NCBI GenBank assembly: GCA_020633675.1
Contig: JACKDE010000003.1
Location: 868,001 to 932,000, forward strand
DNA length: 64,000 nt
Direction of reading: 5' to 3'
Source: Deferribacteres bacterium
GTDB taxonomy: Bacteria; Zhuqueibacterota; Zhuqueibacteria; Zhuqueibacterales; Geothermadaptataceae
The position numbers and the translations under genes were made by a program. Positions 35,840 through 43,607 of this stretch are shown here, piece after piece. The notes beneath the pieces were generated by a model. It did not search any database and was not told the origin of the DNA. It worked only from the letters and a program-made list of their open reading frames with translations. Numbering within the stretch: position 1 is the stretch's first letter; every line of letters starts with the position of its first letter.

Positions 35840-35962
35840 GTGGCTATTCAGCTGTCACACTGGAAGTGTCTATGCTGAACTCAAATTGTCATTTCCTGCG
35901 TAGATATTGCTACAAAATCTGCATAGATTCCTTGCGGAATGACAAAGAAACTGAATAGTCAC
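35840..35962. repeat. Miniature inverted-repeat element, 123 bp (long class, copy 1)
   Basis: Termini GTGGCTATTCAGCT (35840-35853) and AACTGAATAGTCAC (35949-35962): inverted repeats with two mismatches in 14. Interior strand segments CACTGGAAGTGTCTATGCTG and CTGCATAGATTCC match the copies at 42881 and 58264. No coding capacity. It fills the gap between the RidA and monooxygenase genes. Confidence 0.75.
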
Positions 35963-35964
35963 GC

Positions 35965-37206
35965 CTATTTTTTATCCGCTTCGTAGCTGAACTCTTCCGG
36001 GAACGTGACAGCCTTTTTCCACCACGCTTCGGTCGCTGCCGCATCCGCTGTCGCCAGATCGAGCGAATTCCAGATAAAAGCTTGCTCCATCTGCTCGCCC
36101 AGGGCCAGCAGCCGGTTGCCGATCCGGACCTGCTCCCGCCCCCATTGCTGCAACGCATCATCGAGCGAATTTTGGCTTTCGAGCGCGCTCAGCAAATCCT
36201 TGACATTGTTGTAGCCTTTGAAAACGCCCGAACCTGTGAATGGCTGCGCCACCATGCCCGCATCGCCAATCACGCAAATTCTTTCGACATGGTAAGCCGG
36301 GAGCTGTGCCGTGTATATGAGCTGTATATAGGTATTTTGGCTTCTCTTTGCTATTTCACCGTAGTAGGTCGGCAAATTTTCGCGCATCAATTGTTTAAGA
36401 TAGTCTTCCGCCTTGGACCGCATTCTTCCCGGCGGAATGGTGCCGGCAAGCGACTGCCCTTCACGGTCTACCATGAAGGTTCTCAACTCGGACTCAGGCA
36501 TTGGAATATATGCCGCCCAGTTCACCAGACGTTCGCCTTGTTTGATCGAGCCGGATTGAGAAGGCACAAAATAGGGCACAAAATTGCCGGGCAGCTTTGG
36601 ATAAGAAATGCGCGGCATGGTGCTGCCAAGCACAGCGCTATCCTGCACTTCTGATTCCGGCAGAAGACCACGCCAGAGCATGTAGCCGCGATAGATCAAT
36701 TCGGCATCGGGAAACAGCAAGCGCCGCCCCAGCGACTGATAGCCATCGGCAAAAATTACCAGGTCAAAGTCAGCAGTTTTGTGATCCGCGAACGTTAGCG
36801 ACACACCATCAGTGGAATTTCTTCTCGCATCAATCGTCTCCATGCCCTGGTGGTAGCGGTCATCCGGCACCCGTTTGCGCAGATTGTTCCAAAGCGTACT
36901 CCAATGGAAGGCCTTGAGATTGATTGGCATTCCCCACGGTGAATAGCCTTCATAGTCATGCTCAGCCGTTCGGATAATGAACGGCATTTCCGTGGTGGAA
37001 AGATGCGGGAAATCCGAATCGATGATGTCCTGCTCGATCAGCGCTTGCATAACCGGCCCGGAGGTGCCGATGCCACCACCGCGTCCGACCAATTTTCCAC
37101 GCGACCGCTCAAAAACCTGCACTTGATGGCCAGCGCGGCCCAGCAAAATCGCCGCGGAGCATCCCGCAATCGAGCCTCCGACAATACCGATGTTCAGTTT
37201 TTTCAA
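35965..37206 (-). CDS. FAD-dependent monooxygenase (PHBH fold)
   Basis: 413 residues with a TTG start supported by GGAGAG about 10 nt upstream. N-terminal FAD motif IGIVGGSIAGCSAAILLGRAG (GxGxxG as GGSIAG). The mid-chain DxxxxADG-type motif VIFADGYQSLGRR and the GD motif ICVIGDAGMVAQPFTGSGVFKG mark a class A flavin monooxygenase that hydroxylates aromatic or polyketide-like substrates with NAD(P)H. The RGGGIGTSGPVMQALIEQ segment is the typical second FAD contact. No partner gene indicates a pathway. Confidence 0.9.
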   Translation of the reverse strand: MKKLNIGIVGGSIAGCSAAILLGRAGHQVQVFERSRGKLVGRGGGIGTSGPVMQALIEQDIIDSDFPHLSTTEMPFIIRTAEHDYEGYSPWGMPINLKAFHWSTLWNNLRKRVPDDRYHQGMETIDARRNSTDGVSLTFADHKTADFDLVIFADGYQSLGRRLLFPDAELIYRGYMLWRGLLPESEVQDSAVLGSTMPRISYPKLPGNFVPYFVPSQSGSIKQGERLVNWAAYIPMPESELRTFMVDREGQSLAGTIPPGRMRSKAEDYLKQLMRENLPTYYGEIAKRSQNTYIQLIYTAQLPAYHVERICVIGDAGMVAQPFTGSGVFKGYNNVKDLLSALESQNSLDDALQQWGREQVRIGNRLLALGEQMEQAFIWNSLDLATADAAATEAWWKKAVTFPEEFSYEADKK

Positions 37207-37271
37207 AGTTCAACTCTCCACTATGTACTTGAATCTGCGATTTATTCAGGCGGATTGGCAATGGTTATTAG

Positions 37272-37291
37272 CTATCCCGAATTTTGTTCAA
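37272..37291 (+). repeat. Direct repeat copy A bracketing the palindrome block
   Basis: CTATCCCGAATTTTGTTCAA is repeated exactly at 37640-37659. Weaker similarity continues on the 3' side for about 25 bp, ending in AGCAATG in both copies. The repeats lie 368 bp apart and enclose the palindromic sequences. Confidence 0.7.
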
Positions 37292-37386
37292 TCCTACGTT
37301 TAAGGCAGCAATGACGATTGCTTTTTTGAAATTTCGATTTTCCGTCGCCGGTCAATCCCCAAAAGCGTTTTAATCTTGCTCTTCAT

Positions 37387-37516
37387 CCGGCCTTAGAAAT
37401 TTGGCGTAAAGAATTTTCAGCAGCGCTTCCGAAGAGCCGCATTTTCTGTTTGAGCGCAGCGAGTTTAAATGCGGTAGGAAGCGATGTTGAAAATTTAGCC
37501 AAATTTCTGAAGCCGG
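37387..37516. repeat. 130-bp imperfect palindrome
   Basis: Outer arms CCGGCCTTAGAAATTTGGC (37387-37405) and the complement of 37498-37516 agree at 17 of 19 positions. A middle pair (CAGCGCTTCC against GGAAGCGATG) and an inner pair (GCCGCATTT, 37436-37444, against AAATGCGGT, 37467-37475) continue the symmetry to a short loop. It would form a long foldback in single-stranded DNA or RNA. Confidence 0.65.
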
Positions 37517-37528
37517 GAGAGTTTTTTG

Positions 37529-37554
37529 CTTCTTTTTTGCGGTCAAAAAAGAAG
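37529..37554. repeat. Perfect hairpin CTTCTTTTTTG-CGGT-CAAAAAAGAAG
   Basis: An 11-bp perfect stem with a CGGT tetraloop immediately downstream of the 130-bp palindrome. Similar hairpins occur in repeat families of FCB genomes that I recall; the two structures probably form one element. No gene is adjacent within 260 bp, so a terminator role is unlikely. Confidence 0.6.
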
Positions 37555-37639
37555 ATGTGGCATCGATTCTTACAATGATTCTGACTTTTTATCCAGCTCG
37601 CGGGTATGTTCAATACCATGAATCAGCAAGTTTTTTCGA

Positions 37640-37659
37640 CTATCCCGAATTTTGTTCAA
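37640..37659 (+). repeat. Direct repeat copy B bracketing the palindrome block
   Basis: Exact match to 37272-37291. Together the two copies flank the palindrome and the hairpin, as expected for an inserted or duplicated unit. Confidence 0.7.
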
Positions 37660-37822
37660 AGCGTACTTCAAAACATAGCAATGTGCAGATTATTCATAAC
37701 TGTTCAGCCTGTCATGCCTTTCGGCATCTATCCTTGAATATCATCCAAATTTAATTGTCCAATCTGAACTGGTGGCCGGGAAGATTTCTAAAGAAATGAC
37801 AGTTTAGGCTGAAAAGTTGCGA

Positions 37823-38476
37823 TTATTCCCGCAGCAAGTCGACCACAAGCATATGCCCCTTCTCGCCGGCGATATCCGCGGGTGTCTGGCCATTGTCGGT
37901 TCTGGCTGCGCGATCAGCGCCGGCTGCCAGCAGGTGCTGCACGGCCCCGGCATTGCCGACTGCGGCGGCGTAGTGCAGGGCCGTCCAACCGGCACTCTGC
38001 ACGGCATGCACATCCGCGCCGCTGCGGATCAGCAGCTCCGCCGCTTCAAATTGCCGATTGGCCAACGCGGAGTGCAATGGCAAAACCTTCATCTCGTTTT
38101 TGGCGCCGATATTGATCTGCGCACCCGCATCGATCAAATAGTGCAGGATATCCGTCTGGCCGAAAAAGGCCGCCAGATGCACGGCTGTCCAGCCATCATG
38201 GGAGTGGGCGTGCAACAGGCTGGCGTCGTTCTTCAGCGCAGCTTTGACGCGTTCGAGCTGACCTACGGCGGTGGCTTCGAAGATGGTGAGCGCGGTGGCT
38301 TTGGCCAGCAGATATTGCGCAACGTGCTTTTGGCCATAATAGACCGCCAACATGATCACCGACTCGCCATTCCCGGTGCTCGCATGGATCAACTCCGGAT
38401 CCGCCTTCAGCAGCGCCTTGATTTCATCCAACTTGCCAGCTTTGACGGATTCGACGAATTCGTCTGTTTGGGGCAT
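37823..38476 (-). CDS. Ankyrin-repeat protein
   Basis: 217 residues made of six ankyrin repeats of about 33 residues: DEIKALLKADPELIHASTGN, MLAVYYGQKHVAQYLLAKA, LLHAHSHDGWTAVHLAAFFG, LPLHSALANRQFEAAELLIR, GWTALHYAAAVGNAGAVQHLL and NGQTPADIAGEKGHMLVVDL. No signal peptide, so probably cytosolic. Ankyrin proteins bind other proteins; the partner is unknown. AGGAAAA precedes the ATG. A weak two-gene context: next on the same strand, after 320 bp, is lptG. Confidence 0.9.
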   Translation of the reverse strand: MPQTDEFVESVKAGKLDEIKALLKADPELIHASTGNGESVIMLAVYYGQKHVAQYLLAKATALTIFEATAVGQLERVKAALKNDASLLHAHSHDGWTAVHLAAFFGQTDILHYLIDAGAQINIGAKNEMKVLPLHSALANRQFEAAELLIRSGADVHAVQSAGWTALHYAAAVGNAGAVQHLLAAGADRAARTDNGQTPADIAGEKGHMLVVDLLRE

Positions 38477-38796
38477 GGTATTTTCCTAATTCTGAAAATG
38501 ATCATTTACTTCGAGGTGCTCCATTTTTCTGCCGATATTAAACAATCCCACATTCATGATCAGCGATACTTTCTGCACAACCGCCATAAACCATCATCAG
38601 CGGCCGCTGCGTGCCAATTCCAGTAATCTGGCGACAGGACACAAAGCACGGCAAAAAAGTAATCCCCAAAAACTCCATTTCGAGAAACAGAATGCAGTAT
38701 ATTTTTTGATGATTTTTTTGAATGAATTTGATTGGCGGCAAAGTAGAATGCAGATTCGATTGAACCAAAAGATTTGAGCCGAAAGCGCAAGTATGT
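38477..38796. other. Intergenic region, 320 bp, nothing recognised
   Basis: Short, overlapping open frames occur on both strands but none has a ribosome site or a recognisable pattern. A short direct echo (AGAATGCAG) occurs twice, near 38689 and 38746. No repeat element of the kinds seen elsewhere in this window was found. Confidence 0.4.
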
Positions 38797-39873
38797 TTAC
38801 TTCGGTGCTTTGCCCAAAATCAGCAGGCTGCCGATGATAAAGATACCATTGCCAAGCCAGGCGGCGATAAATGGCGGCAGCGCGCCGGTTTGCCCGAGGG
38901 TTTGCCCGGCTTTCACCGACATGAAATAGGCGAAGCAAATAACCAGACTGAGGGCGATGCCCGCAGCACCGGTCGAGCGCGAACGGCTGGCGGCCAGCGG
39001 CGCGCCGAACAGCACGATGATAAAATTGGCGAACGGGAAGGCGATCTTCAGATACAAATCGACCAGCCAGCGATCCGGATCGCCGCCGTTGCGTTTCACC
39101 TCAGCGATAAACTTCTCCAGTTCCACCGAGTTCATTTCCAGCGGATTTTTTTGGATCGCGCCCAGCTCCTCGGGATCGAGCGCTGCACCGGGAAAAGGCA
39201 TATTGGTAATTGGCTTCGCCACCTCACCACCATTGCGCAAGTCGCGCTCATAAACATTTTGCAGGATCCACTTGCCGTCTTCCAGGATCATCGATTCGGC
39301 ATCGATGCGCTGTACGATTGTGTTGCCATCGAATGTCAGGATATTGATGTTGCGCGCGCTGTGCTTCTGGGCGTCGTAATAGGCGATAAAAATGCGCCGT
39401 TTGTCGCTGTCCTTGATATAAAGATTGGAAGTCTGCTGCGAGATAAAGCGCTGGTGTTTATCGATGTACTTGCCTTTGATTTCAGCCCGCAGGGTGTTGG
39501 CATAGGGTACAATGGTTTCGACGAAGTAGATCATGAACACGCTGGCCAGAAACGAAATCAGGAAAATCGGTGCGAGAATCCGATACAATGACAGGCCCGA
39601 AGCTTTCATCGCCAGCACTTCATTGTAGCGGGAAAGATGGCCGACGCAGAAAATCGATGCCAGCAGCATGGCAATCGGCATCGCCAGCGTGACGATTTCC
39701 GGCACGTAATGCAAATAATAGATCGCGACGATATTCACCGGCACCCCGCGGTCGATGTAGTCCGAAAGCTTTTCCACCGCATCGACAATCAGAAAAATAC
39801 TGATAAACGCGATCAGAGAAAACAGGATGTTAGCGACAAATCGTCGTGAAATGTATCGGTCGAGAATACGCAT
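38797..39873 (-). CDS. lptG: LPS export permease LptG-like (YjgQ family)
   Basis: 358 residues from the ATG at 39873 (MRILDRYISRRFVANIL, the usual LptF/G start). Six membrane segments: about 14-35, 60-82, 98-121, and three after the periplasmic beta domain (about 270-350, with KIAFPFANFIIVLFGAPLA). LptF and LptG form the inner-membrane permease of the LptB2FG transporter that extracts lipopolysaccharide. It precedes its partner lptF, which is encoded immediately upstream on the same strand; the pairing supports the call. Which of the two is F or G is inferred from length and order. Confidence 0.85.
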   Translation of the reverse strand: MRILDRYISRRFVANILFSLIAFISIFLIVDAVEKLSDYIDRGVPVNIVAIYYLHYVPEIVTLAMPIAMLLASIFCVGHLSRYNEVLAMKASGLSLYRILAPIFLISFLASVFMIYFVETIVPYANTLRAEIKGKYIDKHQRFISQQTSNLYIKDSDKRRIFIAYYDAQKHSARNINILTFDGNTIVQRIDAESMILEDGKWILQNVYERDLRNGGEVAKPITNMPFPGAALDPEELGAIQKNPLEMNSVELEKFIAEVKRNGGDPDRWLVDLYLKIAFPFANFIIVLFGAPLAASRSRSTGAAGIALSLVICFAYFMSVKAGQTLGQTGALPPFIAAWLGNGIFIIGSLLILGKAPK

Positions 39874-40030
39874 AAACGATAGGATGCCTTGTGTATTCAA
39901 ATTGTCATGCATACGCCTTGGCACTTTGCGTACGCTTCAGCGCTTGGCCGCGAAATACACCAATAAGACTGGACAATAAATTCAGATGCATTGGTGCAAT
40001 TCGCGGCTCAACCCAGATTCAATATCTTGT

Positions 40031-41533
40031 TTACCTGCTCGTTGCACCACCATTGCGGCCTTGCCATTTTTCCCGAAAAAAGGAAAGAATGCGCTCGAAA
40101 CTGATCATTTCAACTTCGCGCACCGTGATGTACAGCACGTAAAGTCCGGCGCCACCGACGATGAAATTGGCCAGCCACATTGCCAGAAACGGCGAGATGA
40201 TACCACGATCCGCCAAATCTTCGCCGCCGATCAGGGACGACCAGTAAATCAGGAAAAAGAACAGGCTGACACCACTGCCCATGCCAAGTCCGCCCTTGCG
40301 CGCTTTGATCCCCAACGGCGCACCGATCAGTACAAAAATGATGCAGGCCACCGGGATCGAATATTTTTTATGGACTTCGACCCAGTAGCGATTGATTTGA
40401 TTTTTATTCGCGTTTGCCTGATTGATCATATTGCGCAAATCGGAGTGGATGCTGCGCTGCTCGCTGATGACCTGGTTTTGAATGAATTTATCGCTATAGA
40501 AATCGCGCGTTTTTTCCAGGCTGCCCGCCGGTTTTGGCGCAGATTCACGGATTATAGCGCGACCGCGCCAGGCTTTGGTGCTCTGCATCAGCAATTGCTT
40601 TAAAATGGTGGAATCTGCTGGCTCCGGCAATGGCAACCCCATGCTATCGCCGAAATAGCGCTTCATCTGAATCGCAGCCAACAGACTGACAGCCCGTTTT
40701 TTTTCCGCTCTTTGCTGTTCCAAGTCAGCAATTTCCGCACGCAACTGCTGCGCACTTTTCTCGCGGTCACTGCGATAGGAGCGCTCACTGCGTTTTAAAA
40801 ATTGATCGAGAATATCGATGCGCACAATGTGGCTGTCGGGAAAAGCCAGCCGCTGGAATTCTTCCATTTTGCGAATATTGATCTGCTGGATTTCGCCATC
40901 GAACAGCACGAACTCCAAAAAACCGGCGGACTTGTTGGTGCGAATGATGCCATGCTTTGCTGTAATCACATTCATGATGTTCGGATCGCTGTTGTCGCGG
41001 ATCAGCACATCGGTCACTTTGGAGCCTCCGGCGCTGTCTTCAAGAGTGCTGACGATCAATCCATAAGGCTCAAGCTCCGAGTACCAAATGCCCGGTTCGA
41101 TATTCAAAGTTGGTTTTTTTTGTGCAATGTCACGGATCAATGTCGCCAACCGGTGATTGAATTCGGGCAGCACGTTGTTGTTGAACCAAATCAAAAATCC
41201 GGACAGCATGGCCGCAGCAACCAGCACCGGCAAAAGGACTTTGTACAAGCTCACACCATTCGCCTTGATGGCGGTGATCTCGTTGTCCGCACTCAGGCGG
41301 CCAAAAGCCATCAGGCTTGAAATCAGCGTCGCCATTGGCACAGTCAGCGCGATGATCCAGGCCAGGTTGAGGGCAAAAAACTCCGCCACCACTAGCGGTG
41401 GCAGGCCTTTGCTCAATATGCGATTCAATTCTTTGAACAGCAGATTGAGAATCCAGATCAAGGTGATGACCGAGAAGCCGAAAACAAACGGACCAACGTG
41501 CTGGCGTAAAATGTATCGTGATAAAATAAACAT
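40031..41533 (-). CDS. lptF: LPS export permease LptF-like (YjgP family), enlarged periplasmic part
   Basis: 500 residues from the ATG at 41533 (MFILSRYILRQHVGPFVFGF). Same six-helix plan as LptG, with membrane segments near 11-33, 58-80, 96-118, and about 405-490 (YSIPVACIIFVLIGAPLGI). It is about 140 residues longer than the roughly 360 of Escherichia coli LptF. The extra sequence lies in the periplasmic portion: a basic, coiled-coil-like stretch (QQLRAEIADLEQQRAEKKRA) and a helical segment (DLRNMINQANANKNQ) before the fourth helix. The start region diverges from the SRPBCC gene. Confidence 0.87.
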   Translation of the reverse strand: MFILSRYILRQHVGPFVFGFSVITLIWILNLLFKELNRILSKGLPPLVVAEFFALNLAWIIALTVPMATLISSLMAFGRLSADNEITAIKANGVSLYKVLLPVLVAAAMLSGFLIWFNNNVLPEFNHRLATLIRDIAQKKPTLNIEPGIWYSELEPYGLIVSTLEDSAGGSKVTDVLIRDNSDPNIMNVITAKHGIIRTNKSAGFLEFVLFDGEIQQINIRKMEEFQRLAFPDSHIVRIDILDQFLKRSERSYRSDREKSAQQLRAEIADLEQQRAEKKRAVSLLAAIQMKRYFGDSMGLPLPEPADSTILKQLLMQSTKAWRGRAIIRESAPKPAGSLEKTRDFYSDKFIQNQVISEQRSIHSDLRNMINQANANKNQINRYWVEVHKKYSIPVACIIFVLIGAPLGIKARKGGLGMGSGVSLFFFLIYWSSLIGGEDLADRGIISPFLAMWLANFIVGGAGLYVLYITVREVEMISFERILSFFREKWQGRNGGATSR

Positions 41534-41736
41534 GCGTTTGTGCTCGATTCCGATAAAAATTCGAAGCGAAAAGTAAGGCTTCACGAACATCTTTCCAAGC
41601 ATATTCTTCGGCGTAAGCCAGCGCTTGCTTTACACCGCAAGTGTGCAGACCGTGCAATTTTGTCTTTTCGCTGTTGCGTTCGGCACGAGATTGATTAAAT
41701 TGCGCATTCGATTTGAATGGCAAAATGGAGGAACAT

Positions 41737-42168
41737 ATGCCCGACATCACACATTTATTCTACATCAACGCGCAGGCAAGCGAAGTTTTTGAAGCACTTT
41801 CCACTGTCGAGGGCATCAATACATGGTGGACCAAACGCGCGGATGGCAAGCCCATGCAGGGCGCAAAGTATACCCTCTGGTTCGGCCCCGATTATGATTG
41901 GCGCGCAGTGGTGACGCGCTGCATTCGCGATACGGAATTTGAGTTGGAAATGACGCGTGCGGATGAGGATTGGCAGGGCACGCAGGTTGGTTTTGTCTTG
42001 GAACAGAAAGAGCCCGGCACCCAGGTTCGCTTTTACCACACCGGTTGGCCGGAGGCAAACGATCACTTTCAGACGTCGAGTTTTTGCTGGGCCATGTATC
42101 TCCGGCTTTTGAAAAAATTTGTTGAAACCGGCGAGATTGTGCCGTACGAAAAAAGGTTGGACATATAA
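41737..42168 (+). CDS. SRPBCC (START-like/AHSA1) family protein
   Basis: 143 residues from the ATG at 41737, where GGAGG lies 5 nt upstream; an in-frame ATG eight codons earlier has none. Helix-grip fold pattern: HLFYINAQASEVFEALST, TWWTKRADGKPMQGA, YTLWFGPDYDWRAVVT, VGFVLEQKEPGTQVRFYHTGW and a C-terminal long helix (MYLRLLKKFVETGE). Cytosolic; these proteins bind hydrophobic ligands or act as toxin-like or co-chaperone factors. No ligand can be inferred. The downstream Yip1 gene points the other way. Confidence 0.88.
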   Translation: MPDITHLFYINAQASEVFEALSTVEGINTWWTKRADGKPMQGAKYTLWFGPDYDWRAVVTRCIRDTEFELEMTRADEDWQGTQVGFVLEQKEPGTQVRFYHTGWPEANDHFQTSSFCWAMYLRLLKKFVETGEIVPYEKRLDI

Positions 42169-42181
42169 ATCTTTTGCGGCT

Positions 42182-42835
42182 TCAAGAAGTGATCATCTCC
42201 ATCGGAACGGCAAAAATCATCGCGACGATGATAAAAAGAATCAGCCCTAACGAGACGGTCACCAGCGCCCGCCACACGGCAAAACGATGCGCTTCCGCCA
42301 GGCACATGACAAAAATGTAAACCATCCATACAGCGATGATGATGGCAGCAACAGCAACCAGCAGCAGCGGCGCAATCCACATCACCGCCTCCGGTAAATC
42401 GAGATTTTGGTTTTGAAACAGGCGAATGCCAAATACGCCGATTGCAGGCAGCCAAAATAGCAGCGTCCAGATCAGTGGCACCGTCGACCAGGCCATTGCT
42501 GCGCGGACGTCGACGAATGAGCCTTTGCCGCCCAGCCAGGCACCGACGCGCTGCAGCAGCCATGCTCCCCCATAGAGAAAAGCCAGTCCGCCAGCAGCAC
42601 CTGCCGCTGCACAAATCAACAAAATGACCAGCAGCGGGAACCGGTCGCCGAGGTTATTTTCAGCAGCCCACTCGAGCGCTTCCACGAAACCCGCGACAAC
42701 AGCCAGCACTTGCACATGCCGGCGTGGATCGACATCGAGAATTTCGCGGATGGTTTCGCGCGGGCTGCGCCAAATGGAAAACCACGGATCCGAAATATAT
42801 TCCTGATTATTGTGCTGCCATCCCTGCATCGCCAA
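42182..42835 (-). CDS. Yip1-domain inner-membrane protein
   Basis: 217 residues. The cytoplasmic start contains DPWFSIWRSPRETIREILD (the DPW/P-R pattern of bacterial Yip1 proteins). Five membrane helices follow: about 43-60, 68-95, 115-135, 145-172 and 185-213. Function of bacterial Yip1 proteins is unknown. The gene lies between the SRPBCC gene and a miniature repeat (42881-43004). Confidence 0.8.
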   Translation of the reverse strand: MAMQGWQHNNQEYISDPWFSIWRSPRETIREILDVDPRRHVQVLAVVAGFVEALEWAAENNLGDRFPLLVILLICAAAGAAGGLAFLYGGAWLLQRVGAWLGGKGSFVDVRAAMAWSTVPLIWTLLFWLPAIGVFGIRLFQNQNLDLPEAVMWIAPLLLVAVAAIIIAVWMVYIFVMCLAEAHRFAVWRALVTVSLGLILFIIVAMIFAVPMEMITS

Positions 42836-42880
42836 CCATCTTTTATTTCAAAAAAATCAAACTGTTGCCATCCAAAACGA

Positions 42881-43004
42881 GTGACTATTCAGTTGTCACA
42901 CTGGAAGTGTCTATGCTGACCGCAGATTTTTCATTTCCTGCGTTGGCCTAGCGAAAAAATCTGCATAGATTCCTGACGGAATGACAAAGAAACTGAATAG
43001 TCAC
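42881..43004. repeat. Miniature inverted-repeat element, 124 bp (long class, copy 2)
   Basis: Perfect 14-bp terminal inverted repeats: GTGACTATTCAGTT (42881-42894) and AACTGAATAGTCAC (42991-43004). The interior continues as an imperfect foldback. Most of the interior matches copy 1 at 35840-35962. No coding sequence. It lies between the Yip1 and TIGR03067-like genes. Confidence 0.85.
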
Positions 43005-43047
43005 CAAATCGATGTGAACGAATCGGCGCTAATGGGTCATCATTTCA

Positions 43048-43539
43048 TCAATCGCCTTCAGATTCATTCAAGCGAATATAGGTCACCAACAAGAGTTGTG
43101 TACCAGCAATGCTGCTGAAATCCGACGGGCGGTTCTCGCCAGCCAGATTGTAACAGATACGCAGGGTATCGGTTTTCAGTTCATAGATTGCCGGGATGCT
43201 TTTGCCGAGGTTCGGCCCCTCCGTGCCGGTAATTGTCATACTCCTGGGGGTGGTTGTGGCATCGAGTACATAAGTCCCTCTATCGGGCTTGCCGCCAGCG
43301 ATAGCTTCATAATTGGTCTGATCCAACTTGAGTCTGATGCTCTGAAAAGCGGCATCCGGCATGGGCTTTCCAGCCAGTTCAGCTTTGACAGGCTTCCAAC
43401 TACCCAAAATCGCTTCGGCATCACCAGCCATCGCGGCAGAATCGGAAGATGCATCTTGCTTGTTTTCGTCATTCTTTTCTCCACATGCTACGATGGCCAT
43501 GCCGAAAATCAGCATGCAGCACAAGAATACTTTGGGCAT
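43048..43539 (-). CDS. Lipoprotein with TIGR03067-like domain
   Basis: 163 residues with lipobox AIVAC. A Ser/Asp-rich linker (KNDENKQDASSDSAAMAGD) leads to a beta-rich domain whose pattern LGSWKPVKAELAGKPMPDAA, YEAIAGGKPDRGTYVLDAT, KSIPAIYELKTDTLRICYNL is that of the TIGR03067 family, common in planctomycete and some FCB proteins. Function unknown; periplasmic or outer-membrane lipoprotein. AAAGGA precedes the ATG. Confidence 0.82.
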   Translation of the reverse strand: MPKVFLCCMLIFGMAIVACGEKNDENKQDASSDSAAMAGDAEAILGSWKPVKAELAGKPMPDAAFQSIRLKLDQTNYEAIAGGKPDRGTYVLDATTTPRSMTITGTEGPNLGKSIPAIYELKTDTLRICYNLAGENRPSDFSSIAGTQLLLVTYIRLNESEGD

Positions 43540-43607
43540 ATTTTGCTGTTCCTTTATTCTGATTCGTTTATGTATCGCTGGCCAATTATATAAATGCCAC
43601 GCTCAAA

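Larger units (their letters stand above)
37207..37822. other. 616-bp intergenic region dominated by repeats
   Basis: Holds two 20-bp direct repeats (37272-37291 and 37640-37659), a 130-bp imperfect palindrome and an 11-bp perfect hairpin, all listed separately. No coding frame is supported. It separates the monooxygenase from the ankyrin gene. Confidence 0.6.
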
